DNA of 64,000 bases, from contig NC_053392.1 in NCBI RefSeq assembly GCF_905171765.1, positions 503,856,556-503,920,555 of the forward strand. Reading direction: 5' to 3'. Source of the DNA: Bufo bufo (lineage: Eukaryota; Chordata; Amphibia; Anura; Bufonidae). The translations under genes were made by a program, and so were the position numbers. The notes beneath the pieces are model-generated. The model was not told the DNA's origin. It did no database searches and saw only the letters and a list, made by a program, of their open reading frames with translations. This document shows positions 9,508 to 20,241 of this stretch, one piece after another. The first letter of the stretch is position 1, and each line of letters opens with the position of its first letter.

Positions 9508-10774
9508 ACTAGAGATGAACGAATTTCATATTTTGAAATTGGTTCACGCTTTGTTTGGTGGTAAAAGCAGAATTGCGTTATGGATTCCGTTACCACGGAC
9601 CAATGACAGGCATTCCGTTATTTATTCTGTCATAATATAAGTCTATAGGCTGGTCATCATCCTGTTCTCTGAGAGCCCCAGGAGTACCATAGCCTAACAG
9701 CAGGGTGCAGCCTGGGTTTATGTCCAAACTCTCCAATCCAGCAGCTAGTGGAGGAGGAGAAGGTGTCATATAACCGTTGTATCCAGTCTCCTCTGCTAGG
9801 TGGGATGGTGATGCTGGGGGAATATGAGGAGGAGGAGGAGAGGGTGAGGGCTCCAGCCTCCTCCCTGACTCCCCCTCTCCTCTCCAGCGATCATCTGGAG
9901 CTGTTTCTTCCTCTGGGAGGAGGAGCAAAGACTGGAACAGAGACTTTCAAGTCCTAACATATAGTCCTATAGCAACTGTGTGCAAAGTCTGCGCCCATGT
10001 CTCCTGGGACTAGGAGCTCCTCCTGGCACCACGCACTATGAGAAGGAACCAGGTAGTAGTAGACCTCTCTGGCTGGACTTGTAGTCTGCTCCTCTGCTTT
10101 CTGTACTGCTCTGACCATCTGTGCATGTGAGACACTACGTTTCCTCCATTCACTGCTCCACAAGGCTGTGCAGGATCATGGCAGGATGGGTCTGAAGAGC
10201 CGGATCTGAAGTATGCTTAGATGCCACCTGCGTGGAATGCACAATGACTATTGATCTGCTGGGGGTCACTTACTTTAGGCATGTATAGTTGTGGTTTTAG
10301 TATTTTTAAGATGGAAACTTTTCAGAGTTTTAAGCAGTATATGTGTAAATTGGCATTTTAAGCCTTTATTTATACAACACTGGGCTGATTTCAATGATGG
10401 GCTTGTGTGATAGAGATATAGTTGTACTTTGGAACATCTTTGCGGAAATGCATTAAAAAGTTGGAGGTTGGTCTTCTCAAAGTAGATTTTCAGTTTGCAT
10501 AATGTATGGTAGAAGTGAAAATCTGGATAAGGAGTGGACTCCTCTAAGATCTGGTCTTTCAGGGTGGTTTTTCACTTTGGGATGAGTGGAATGACTTTCC
10601 CTGTGAAGATGTCTCTGATTACTGCAAATATCATTTAAAAGGGTATTCTTGTGAGGGACATGAATGGCATGTCCACAGGGATGTCAGAAATGCTTTTGTA
10701 TCAGGCCCCATTTTACTGCCTCTGCCTCTCCATTCAGGCCCATGGTTGGGCTAAAATGAGCATCTCTTACGCCT
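9508..10774. other. Repeat remnant then largely unique sequence
   Basis: Positions 9508-9600 match a repeat type with gaacgaatttcat...ttaccacgga. From about 9650 to 10220 the DNA is G/C-richer and looks single-copy, with purine-rich gaggaggag runs. It could hold a non-coding 5' exon or regulatory DNA, but no splice-site and codon combination is convincing. Positions 10220-10774 show nothing recognisable. Confidence 0.35.
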
Positions 10775-10778
10775 TTAA

Positions 10779-11160
10779 AGGGCTTGTCCACAAGTACACC
10801 ACCCAGTGGGGCCTGTGAAGGGAGCTATACTTACCTTCTTCCAGCTGCTCGGTTTCGGCTCCATGGGTCCTGGTCTGTCTTCACTGCATTTTCGGTCCCT
10901 GTATGTAAATTTCCGACTTGAACAGGTCTCCATTTACTGCTGCAGTCATCTGTTTCCAAGCGGCACATTACTGCTGGGTCACATGCCGTTTGGGGACATG
11001 TTACCGCTGAGGCCAGTCATTAGCTGCGATGGTACACATGACACCATTCGAGCAGAAAGCTCAGAACCCATGGGGCCACAACCGAACAGTAGGAGCAGGT
11101 AAATGTAGTTATCTTAATCACTGTCCTATAGGCGTTCTCCACGAGCCACTATATTGAAAG
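10779..11160. mobile_element. Probable T2-type MITE, decayed right end
   Basis: TTAA (10775-10778) is followed by agggcttgtccacaag. The opposite side near 11130-11160 carries only a weak inverse match (gttctccacgagcc...aaagg). The interior has 'ttaccttcttccagctgctcgg', a sequence type common in T2 interiors. Confidence 0.4.
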
Positions 11161-12195
11161 GTATACGTTTACATTGCACTGATTGATGGAAACGTAAGAC
11201 AATACATTTATCATCTGTTAAACATCCACATACTTTCTTCTTCTTTGGATACACTTCAAATATCTATTTAAAAAAAAAAAAAGTTTCAGAAAAACAGAAG
11301 TTTTTTTGGTAAATTTTTTTTTGACAAAAATGTATTGAAACATATGAACATATGTTAAAAACACGGGATAGATGGCCACAAAATTGCATATGTTTGTATA
11401 CCTCTTTTTACTGTATGTCCAAACGTATCCGCTTGACGTACAGCAAAAACGAGATGTGAACAGGCCCTCAGAGAAGAAGACTTCTTCTATAATGCAATGT
11501 GCATATTTTTGGGTGAATCAAGGAGAAAAAACCTGTGTATCCTTGGCATAAAATTGGAGGCACTGAATACGCTCACATCAGGCGATTTGTCATAGTGTGT
11601 ATGAGGTATGATTAGCATTATTTTTGGTTACTTGTATGGCCATCTTCATGTGACATCTCTGGAATTGTCCCGATATGCGTATGCAGAGGTTTTGTCATCT
11701 TCTCCACATAAATGTGTTTTTCAGCTGCTCCAGCGAGTGGTAGAAACTTGGAGATTTCTTGCGTCTGGATATATAAACATAAGCTCTGTTCTTGAGACGT
11801 GTTTCAGCCATGTGTCATTGTTTCCACTGCCGAAAAGGACTGCCTTCTTTTCTGCAAGCCTGAGGATACCGTGCCTTGGAACATGATAGATGCCAAAATG
11901 TCTCTCTACCCAGACAATAGGATGGTGGAACAAGCTAAATCTCCACATAAGCCCTCCTGTGTATGTGCAGTCTCAGCAGCTGATACACTTGGGCCGCCAT
12001 AAAGTGATCTAAGGCCCCTAATGTACCTCAGTGTGGCCCCAACTCCAGCATTGCTTCCAGGGAACAAAGGGCCAGATTTACTAATGTTGTAATCAGGGGG
12101 CACACCCAGTGAATATAGTAGAGTGCCAGCCACGGAATAAATAATCAGTAATGAAACCCAAAAGAGAAGAACACCACAAACAAGGCTGCACCTCT
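11161..12195. other. No gene recognised
   Basis: A MITE-like tail ending 'gatgtgaacaggccctcaga' is seen near 11455-11475. The remainder appears unique or too old to classify, and no exon is supported. Confidence 0.4.
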
Positions 12196-12199
12196 TTAA

Positions 12200-12658
12200 A
12201 GGGGTTCTCTCATCTTAGACAATGGGGGCATATCGCTAGGATATGCCCCCATTGTCTTATAGGTGCGGGTCCCACCCCTGGGACCCGCACCTATATCGAG
12301 AACGGAGCCCCCGAAAGTGAAGGAGGGCGCACTGGGCATGCGCAGCCGCCCTCCATTTATTTCTATGGGGCCGCCGAAAATAGCCGAGCACTGGCTCGGC
12401 TATTGCCGTCTGGCCCATATAAATGAATGGGAGCATGGGTTGCGCATGCGTAGCACGCTCCCATTCACTTCTATGGGAGAGGTGGGGATTAGCGCTTGGT
12501 GGTGGATGGACCCCGGGAAATCTGGGGTCCTCCAGCCACAGCGCTCCCCGCTCCGTTCTCGATATAGGTGCGGGTCCCAGCGGTGGGACCTGCACCTATA
12601 AGATAATGGGGGCATATCCTAGTGATATGCCCCCATTGTCTAAGATGGGAATACCCCT
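12200..12658. mobile_element. T2-type MITE with nested palindromes
   Basis: TTAA flanks (12196-12199, 12659-12662) enclose inverse ends aggggttctctcatcttag and (complement) aggggtattcccatcttag. Each arm contains its own hairpins: gcatatcgctaggatatgc near the left end, and ggtgcgggtcccacccctggg, a dyad near 12261. This copy defines the family also seen at 3717, 38690-39060, 44259 and 59934. Confidence 0.85.
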
Positions 12659-12662
12659 TTAA

Positions 12663-12910
12663 TAAAAACTGTAGTTTATTAGCCAAATATAAAAGCCCAA
12701 GACATTAAAATCATTGTATACAATTTAAATCATTGTGCATGGACTACAAATACGTCCAAGCACACACCTGCAACATCCAAGTTCCCAAAAGGAGCGCACA
12801 CATGCCGTCTAAAGCAATATACCATCCAATATTGTACAATACTTAACAAATATGCAAGACAGCAGACATGGAGTGCAGCGGATGTTGTCTTAGTTACATA
12901 GTATAACCTT
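12663..12910. other. No gene recognised
   Basis: Short interval between elements; no feature seen. Confidence 0.4.
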
Positions 12911-12911
12911 A

Positions 12912-13345
12912 AGGGCTCATTCACACGGCCGTTGCCCCTCCATTGCCGTATTGCGGCCCGCATAAAGCGGGTCCTCAATACACGGGGCACCTGCCGTGTG
13001 CATTCCGCATGGGTCCGCAAATCCGGAAATACGGAACGGAACCCCATGGAAGCACCGCAAAAAGATAGAGCAAGTTCTATCTTTTTGCTGAACGGACGGG
13101 TCGCGGACCCATTCAAGTGAATGGGTCCGCGATCCGCATGTGGCTGGCCCTTGGTCGGTGCTCGTGCATTGTGGTCCACAGAACAGGCACGGAGGGGCAA
13201 CAGTCGTGTGAACAAGTTTTTTTGCGTTTCGTTTGCAGTCCGTATGCGGAACCATTCACTTCAATAGGTGCGCAATAGGTGCAACTCCATATGCATTCCG
13301 TTTCCGTATTTCCGTTCCGTTCAAAGATAGAACAATGCAAGCCAA
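12912..13345. mobile_element. Two fused Harbinger-like MITE fragments
   Basis: 12912-13219 is bounded by gctcattcacacggccgttg and its inverse caacagtcgtgtgaac. 13220-13345 is a separate fragment of the 25490 family (gtatgcggaaccattcact...ccgttccgttcaaagatag). The boundary between them is abrupt. Confidence 0.55.
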
Positions 13346-13388
13346 ACACGGGGAACAAGCAATACTATGAACTTGTCCCAATTTATTG

Positions 13389-13808
13389 TGCGGCTTAATA
13401 GGGGCTAAAAAGGGTTTTCCAAGATCATTTAACTGATACCCTGTCCTTTGGATAGGTCATCAATTTCAGACCCCCGCCGATCAGCTGTTTGAGGATGCGT
13501 CAGTGCTCACAGTAGCGCCGCTGCCTTCTTGCAGCTTTGCCTAGGCCATGTGACATCATATTCAAAGGTCACATGACCTAGCTCGGTCTCATTGAAGTGA
13601 ATGGGGCTGAGCTGTGATACCCAGCACAGCCGCTATCAAATCGACAGCGCTGTGCTGGGTGAGCTGAGAGGAGGCTGCTGTTCTACTGCGAACGCCGGTG
13701 CCTTCTCAAAGAGCTAAGCAGCAGTGGTTCTGGGTGTCAGACCCCCACCAATAAGATACTGATGACCTATCCAGAGGATGATCAGTTAAAATATCCTGGA
13801 AAACCCCT
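13389..13808. mobile_element. T2-type MITE (agggttttccaagat family)
   Basis: Inverse ends agggttttccaagatcattt and (complement of right) aggggttttccaggatattt. Inner arms contain 'gataggtcatc' and 'cgatcagctgtttgag'. TTAA survives only on the right (13808-13811), and the Harbinger-like MITE at 13812 is inserted into it. A half copy of the same family lies at 38418-38530. Confidence 0.75.
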
Positions 13809-13811
13809 TTA

Positions 13812-14792
13812 AGGCCTCTTTCAGACTGGCGTTGCGGGAAAATGTGCGGGTGCGTTATGGGAACACCCGCGATTTTTCCACGCGAGTGCTAAACATTGTA
13901 ATGCGTTTTGCACTCGCGTGAGAAAAATCACGCATGTTTGGTACCCAAACCCGAACTTCTTCACAGAAGTTCGGGCTTAGGATCGGTGTTCTGTAGTTTG
14001 TATTATTTTCCCTTATAACATGGTTATAAGGGAAAATAATAGCATTCTGAATACAGAATGCATAGTAAAATAGCGCGGGAGGGGTTAAAAAATTTTTTTT
14101 AACTCACCTTAGTCCACTTGATCGCGATGCCCGGCATCTCCTTTTGTCTCCTTTGCTGAACAGGACCTGTAGTGAGCATTCATTACAGGTAAAGGACCTG
14201 TGGTGACGTCACTCCAGTCATCACATGATCCATCACCATGGTAATAGATCATAGTGATGGATCATGTGATGACCGGAGTGACGTCACCACAGGTCTTTTA
14301 CCTGTAATGAATGCTCACCACAGGTCCTGTTCAGCAAAGGAGACAGAAAGAGATGCCGGCATCGCGATCAAGTGGATTAAGGTGAGTTAAATTATTATTA
14401 TTATTTTTTTTAACCCCTCCAGCGGTATTTTACTATGCTTTCTGTATTCAGAATGCTATTATTTCCCCTTATAACCATGTTATAAGGGAAAATAATAATG
14501 ATCGGGACTCCATCCCGATAGTCTCCTAGCAACCATGCGTGAAAATCGCACCGCATCCGCACTTGCTTGCGATTTTCACGCAACCCCATTCACTTCTATA
14601 GGCCTGCGTCGCGTGAAAAATGCACAATATAGAGCATGCTGTGATTTTCACGCAACGCACAAGTGATGCGTGAAAATCACCGCTCATGTGAACAGCCCCA
14701 TAGAAATGAATGGGTCGGTATTCAGTGCGGGTGCAATGCGTTCAACTCACGCATCGCATCCGCGCGGAATACTCGCCCGTGTGAAAGGGGCC
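13812..14792. mobile_element. Complete 981-bp Harbinger-like MITE
   Basis: Exact TAA duplications lie at 13809-13811 and 14793-14795. Ends ggcctctttcagactggcg and cgcccgtgtgaaaggggcc are inverse. The two halves are inverted copies throughout, centred on about 14237 (gatccatcaccatggtaatag). Internal arms contain the cttataacatggttataagg dyad and a DNA segment with ATF-like tgacgtcact. There is no coding frame. Other copies are 6703-7360 and the left part of 35494-36380. Confidence 0.85.
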
Positions 14793-14795
14793 TAA

Positions 14796-15054
14796 GGGTC
14801 CTTTTAGGCAGCATGATGCAGGGCCATGACAATCAAGGATAAAACAAGATGATCAGTGCTCGTTTAAACATCCTTTACACGATGCTCTGATCGACACTGT
14901 ATTGGGGACCAACGATAGTTACTACAATCCTCGATCCCCAGATACTATATTTTTAGATGTGCTATCAATGTCTTATTTGGGGGCATCTAACGACTGGGAC
15001 CCCTGAGATCAAAGCCTCAGTGGCCACTTTGGTTTCTTCTTTGGAAAGTTTTAC
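14796..15054. other. No gene recognised
   Basis: Intervening sequence with a gatcgacactgtattgggga stretch and a weak dyad (tcgatccccag), perhaps a remnant of a further MITE. Confidence 0.35.
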
Positions 15055-15057
15055 TAA

Positions 15058-15544
15058 GGCTACTTTCACACTTGCATTCGGAGCGGATCCGTCTGGTGTC
15101 TGCACAGACGGATCCGCTCCTGTAATGCAAACGATGGTATCCGTTCAGAACGGATCCGTCTGCATTATATTTCAGAAAAAAATCTAAGTCTAATTGTTAG
15201 TCAGACGGATCCGTCCAGACTTTGCATTGAAAGTCAATGGGGGACGGATCCGTTTGAAATTGCACCATATTGTGTCAACGTCAAACGGATCCGTCCCCAT
15301 TGACTTACATTGTAAGTCTGGACGGATCCGTTTGGCTCCGCACGGCCAGGCGGACACGAAAACGGTGCAAGCAGCGTTCGGGTGTCCGCCTGCTGAGCGG
15401 AACGGAGACCAAACGGATGCATTCTGAGCGGATCCGCATCCACTCAGAATGCATTGGGGCTGTACGGATCCGTTCGGGGCCGCTTGTGAGACCCTTCAAA
15501 CGGAGCTCACAAGCGGAGCCCCGAACGCAAGTGTGAAAGTAGCC
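15058..15544. mobile_element. Harbinger-like MITE with nine CGGATCCG octamers
   Basis: Ends ggctactttcacacttgc and gcaagtgtgaaagtagcc are exact inverses. Flanks are TAA (15055-15057) and TTA (15545-15547). The palindromic octamer CGGATCCG occurs nine times between about 15080 and 15471. It is the best-preserved member of this family. Confidence 0.85.
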
Positions 15545-15547
15545 TTA

Positions 15548-15976
15548 CCGATGTAGTAGGAGTTAACACTCGTGCTTTCTGAGATGTGTTATCTAAACTA
15601 AGCAAACACCTTCAATTGCTTTTCAATGGCTTCTGTTTCAAGATAACGCGATATTTAAGAAATTTGAGTGCTAACCCTGTTACATCTTGTACATTCAGGC
15701 GCAATCATGAATTTCTCTTGAATGGAGCCATATTGTGCTTCTTACACATGCTTTTATAGAGCTCTGAGGCGTATCTGCCACCGATCAGAATTGTATAGTA
15801 TACAGTCGTTTGTAGTAAAAGGCCTGAAGAACGTCAGATGTTTGGAGATATGCTGCTATATTACAAATGGTTGTGTGCTGTTTCAGGACTGGCCAATTTC
15901 ATGAAATATATTATTTTACTGCACAAAGATTAAAGTAGTGTCATGCAGTATGTAGAGAACTGTAATACGCTATCTA
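15548..15976. other. No gene recognised
   Basis: Apparently unique A/T-rich DNA; no exon or repeat boundary supported. Confidence 0.4.
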
Positions 15977-16223
15977 GGGCTCATTCAGACGGCTGTAAAA
16001 ATGCAGATCAGTTTTTTTGCGGATTAGATGCTGACCCATTCACTTCTATGGGGCCCTTTTCTATTCCACGGTTCCGCAAAACAAATGAAACATGTCCTAT
16101 ACTTGTCCGTGAAAATCGGGACATGGCCCCATTGAAGTCTATGGGTCCGCAAAAATACTGAATGCTATCAGTTTTTTTGCGGATCCGCAAAAAACAACAA
16201 CATACGGCCGTCTGAATAAGCCC
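15977..16223. mobile_element. Harbinger-like MITE, short
   Basis: Ends gggctcattcagacggctg and cggccgtctgaataagccc are inverse repeats, with flanks CTA and TTA. The 247-bp interior has gcggatccgcaaaa and 'gacccattcacttctatgg'. Confidence 0.7.
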
Positions 16224-16488
16224 TTATTCTGTTGTTTATTCTTGATATCACTGTAGTTTGGGCAAAAGAAAGGAGGGATTTAGGAAGCCAGACAGTCTGG
16301 AGTGAATATCCTTTGTAATCCATCACCATCTGGTCACCTGCAGTGACTCCATATTACAGTCACCAGCTGCTTATTAAATATATAAGCCGCTAAGCCAAAC
16401 TATGTGTCACAAAAAATTCTGAATAACAGCGGAGGAAGTATGTTAAGAACTGGTCTAAAGTAGCAATGTGTATCCTGCTCTGTTCATT
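16224..16488. other. No gene recognised
   Basis: No feature seen in this interval. Confidence 0.4.
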
Positions 16489-16492
16489 TTAA

Positions 16493-16894
16493 AGGGATTG
16501 TCTGGTAGGGTAATATTATTATTATTTTTTAGATAGGAGTAGATTGGTGTAAAAAATAAATAAAAATAAGTCACCTTACTCACCTCACTGATTCCCTGCC
16601 GCTGCTTATTTGGTTCTTACTGGTGTCTGCTTCCTATTCCCGACTGGACACAAAGGAAATGGCAGGAGATGTCCTTGCAGGCAGTCACGGCTCCGGCCAG
16701 TGACCGGCTGAGTGGGGATCTCCTGCAGTTTCCTGTGTTTTGAACCAGGATTGGGAAGAGTAGTGATCCACTAAGTGTAGGAAGCATAGCGACGGGAGAC
16801 CTAGGAGGATGAGTAAGGCTCTTTTTATTTTTATTTCTATTCACTTGAACCATCCTGCTCCTTATTGGAAAATATTATCCACCAGGCAACCCCT
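16493..16894. mobile_element. T2-type MITE
   Basis: TTAA (16489-16492) is followed by agggattgtctggtag. The right end (complement aggggttgcctggtgg) is its inverse, with TTTAC where TTAA is expected because the next element begins there. The interior has inverted 'gataggagt...ctcacctcactga' style blocks. Confidence 0.65.
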
Positions 16895-16897
16895 TTA

Positions 16898-17189
16898 CGG
16901 GCTCGTGCACATGACCGTATCCATATTTCAGTCCACAAACCACTAATCTGCAAAATACAGATATCTTCCATATGCCATCCGCGTTTTTCTCACTCCCATC
17001 ACTAGAAGTGACTATTTTCATCTGGAATGCTGACCAGAATAGTACATGTTCTAAAATTTGCGGAATGGATGTACAGAGATGGACAGCACATTTTTTTTTG
17101 TGGCCTCATAGAAATGAATGGGTCTGTGTGCTATCTGCAGAAAATACGGATTGAAAACAGATGCAAAATACGGTTGTTTGCATGAGCCC
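16898..17189. mobile_element. Harbinger-like MITE inserted at a T2 border
   Basis: Ends cgggctcgtgcacatgaccg and cggttgtttgcatgagccc are imperfect inverses. The left flank TTA (16895-16897) is also the first three bases of the neighbouring T2 border; the right flank has decayed. Confidence 0.6.
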
Positions 17190-17745
17190 AAATAGTTAAT
17201 ACTCAGCTAGCTTGTTAACTTGCCGGTTGTGTTGGTAATTTGTAGGGAGGGTTTGTATGGTTCACTGGTCTGGCCATGATTTAAATGTCTTCACTCCATT
17301 TAGTTTCCAATGTGAATACTATTTGTGTAATGTGAGTTTTCTTTACTTCTGCACTGAAAAGTTACTCTGCAAATAGATGGTGGAGATTCAAGGTTTCTAA
17401 GCAAATACTTTCCAAGTATGATATTCAGGCAGGCAGTTTTCATTTTTTATATATATCTGATTTAAAAAGGTTGACTTTAAATTATCATTTTTAGAATTTT
17501 ACTAGTAAAAAGGCCCCTTTTGTAAGAAAACACAACTGGCTAGAAAACTTTCTAGACTAAAAAAACTTTGCCCCACTTGTGGTCAGGCTTACAAAAGCCC
17601 CACCCATTTTTGGCCCAGAACAACTTGAATTTGGTGGAATGACAGATGCCTAAAGGGCACCATTTTAGCAACCTTTAAGAGAATTGGAGACCTGTGCATA
17701 CATTTGGTGTATGTGCCGGCAGCTCTCCCAGGGCATACTGTACAC
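17190..17745. other. No gene recognised
   Basis: Unique-looking or old sequence; no open frame or RNA gene supported. Confidence 0.4.
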
Positions 17746-18567
17746 CAGAGGTCCCCAACCTTTTTTGTGTTTTGTGAGCCACATTCAACTTTCAGTGATG
17801 GTCGGAAGTAGGTCTGCAGCCATCGACTATTTTTGTAATAGAGTATTCTACTAATTATTAATCGAGTACTCTAAAAACTAGTTAAAAGAATGTTTTTCTT
17901 TAAAAAAAAAAACTTATCAGCCCCCCTGTACCATCAGGTTCCCTCCATGCCATCAGATCCCCCCCCCCCCCCCAGTGCCACCATCTCCCCCCTCCTAGCC
18001 ATATCCCCAGCGTCAGTAAAATAAAATTCTTACCTTTCCTGTAGGGGCTCCGCTCCACAGCTCGTCCATCTTCTTCTCCGCGAACTGCATGGCCTCCTGA
18101 CGTCACACAGCGTCAGGTCGTAGTGCGCGCTTACGTGCAATATGTCCTGACGATCTGTCCGGATCCAGTGTAGCGTTGTGCGGGCCAGTGGGTGACCACG
18201 GAGCAGTGAGTAATAGCAAGCGCTTCACTCACGCTCCTAGGTCACATGACACAAGTGAAGGAATTTTTTTGTGTCGAGTTAATCGATTCCATCGAGTAAT
18301 CGTTTCAGCCCTAGTCGGAAGCAACAGTCAAAAATAGAGGAGAGAAATTCTGAATGTGGTGAAACAAACATGAAATTAAAAAATTTATCAGCAAATGTTT
18401 ACAGTGTGATCTTTTACACTAATATTATAATCAAATTCGCACTGTTTGGTAGTCAATCTAGGATAGGTCTTCAACAATGTCAATTGCCAGTACATATGGT
18501 CATAACTCAGGACTCGCATGACAAGACACACAGCTGGGTCGAGTGAGCCACTGGTTGGCGACCACTG
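17746..18567. mobile_element. Non-autonomous hAT element
   Basis: Ends cagaggtccccaacc and ggttggcgaccactg are 15-bp inverse repeats. The 8-bp flanks ctgtacac (17738-17745) and ctctacac (18568-18575) match at seven positions. CAGNGGTCCCCAACC ends are typical of vertebrate hAT-Charlie-like elements. A second hAT (17809-18313) is nested inside. Confidence 0.85.
17809..18313. mobile_element. Second hAT element nested inside the first
   Basis: An exact 8-bp duplication gtcggaag (17801-17808, 18314-18321) flanks a 505-bp element. Its ends read taggtctgcagcc and, complemented, tagggctgaaacg. The subterminal 'tcgattccatcgagtaatcg' is typical of TAGGGCTG-type hATs. It contains a short C-run (17953-17972) and no transposase. 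Confidence 0.85.
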
Positions 18568-18575
18568 CTCTACAC

Positions 18576-19665
18576 CAGTCATAGGGCTCAGTGGTAATGT
18601 GAACAAGTGAGTCAGGTTGTCGGCCATATATGCAAGTTCACTTGCTTTTACCCTGTTGGGAAAAACGTATGTTATCTTGCAACCGCTGACTGCCATGTAG
18701 CTTACCTACTAATAGAGGCGTACCATTTATTTGCCTAATGTACGGCTTGAAAACCGTACATTATGGATCCATCTCCTGACCCTGTAATCAGCTTTTCATA
18801 AATCCTCCTCCTTATGCATGAATTTAGACATGGCCGTTGCTGACATTTGCCAGGACGTATGGCTGTGGTAAACAATTAGAGCAGTTATCTTTTCTGGCCT
18901 TGATGGATTTCATTGCATAGGTGTTTCTTTAAGGAGCAAATTCAACTTTACTGCCAAAAATTAGACTGTATCTCACACATATATGTTTTATACGTGAGGT
19001 GGCATCTTGGCAATATGTTCCTGTAGCTGTGCCTCCTATTTCCCCCCTCGTTGGCAGCATTGTGACATAATTAGCTTTGATGTAGTGTGACCGAGTTGTA
19101 GAGAGGTTGGTCTTGGATGACAGGATGAAACCAGAAACTCTCAGTACAATAGAAGGACTAGTACTATTCGGTGTCCTTTCTAAACGGGGGCTTATGTATT
19201 AACAGCCTGTAAAGACAATGCCCGTCGACCTCCAGTCAACATCTTTTTGACTTGAAATTCCATGGCAACCACATGGACTAAGGAGATTACACAATGCCCT
19301 TTGTGAAAGCTGGGTTTCTAAGGACCTTTTTCTTAATTTATAATGACACATGCTTGGCCGTTAAAAATGTTTCCTAAAGCCTCCTTTGCTTCTGGATGAC
19401 CACGTGTGTCTTATCACTATGGTTCCTGAAAGACCTGGGCCCATGTGAGTAGACCTCTGTGTCCTGGGTCTGGTGGTTGAGTTCTTCTGCTTCGTAGTTT
19501 GCAGTGAATTTCTTTATAATATCACGCCTTTATTCAGGCCCTGAGGGTAGCGATTATCTCTTTCCATCTCCTCCCATACTCTGTGAGGAGATCCACCTGG
19601 CATTCATTGTATAAAACAACACACGCAAGAACTCAGGAATTACCTAGAGAATCTCTCACTAAAGT
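18576..19665. other. Longest apparently unique intergenic stretch
   Basis: About 1.1 kb with no repeat ends, no microsatellite and no convincing exon. It is the cleanest candidate for conserved non-coding sequence outside the genes, judged only by the absence of recognisable repeats. Confidence 0.4.
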
Positions 19666-20241
19666 AATATTTCTCTTTCGCCTATGACAGCACACCTGGA
19701 GAGACCACCTCCTCAGGACAGCAAACAAGAACCAGAACCACCTTTAAAAGAGGGACCTCTATCCCCAGTTCTGTTTCCTGTCATAAGGGACAGGTGGGAA
19801 TCGGATCCGCTCAATAAAGTTAACATGGAGCCGCGGGAGCCCCAGCTATGTATAGTGTGAGGAGGGTTATCCCGTGCGGCATAAGACTCCTCTAGGAGCC
19901 GCTGCAGGAGACTGGGCTCCATTCTCTCTCCTACCCCATTCCGTTCTTCTTCCTGGGGCCTGGGGGGGTTTTGGCCTTCCTGGGCTTCTGCGAACCTCTG
20001 CGGCAGTGTTTGCATGTTTGGCTGTCGGGCTGCGTTCTGGCTGCTTTACTTCCCGGTTGCAGGGGTGGGAGAAAGCTGGCGCTGCAGGCCGGAAGTCGGG
20101 GAGGGGGGGGAGCCAGCATGCATGCATGCGCCGAGGAGAAAAGCCCAGGCAGCTCACTGCCATGCCGAGTGTTTTTTTCCCTTTTAGAGAAGAAGGTGTT
20201 GGTAAAAGTTCCAGAGCAGGAAGTGACAAGAGGGTTTTACT

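Noticed and set aside
9590..9928. Proline-rich minus-strand frame of 112 residues
   Set aside because: No ATG start; its C-terminal part lies in an interspersed repeat. No splice-site support and no recognised family.
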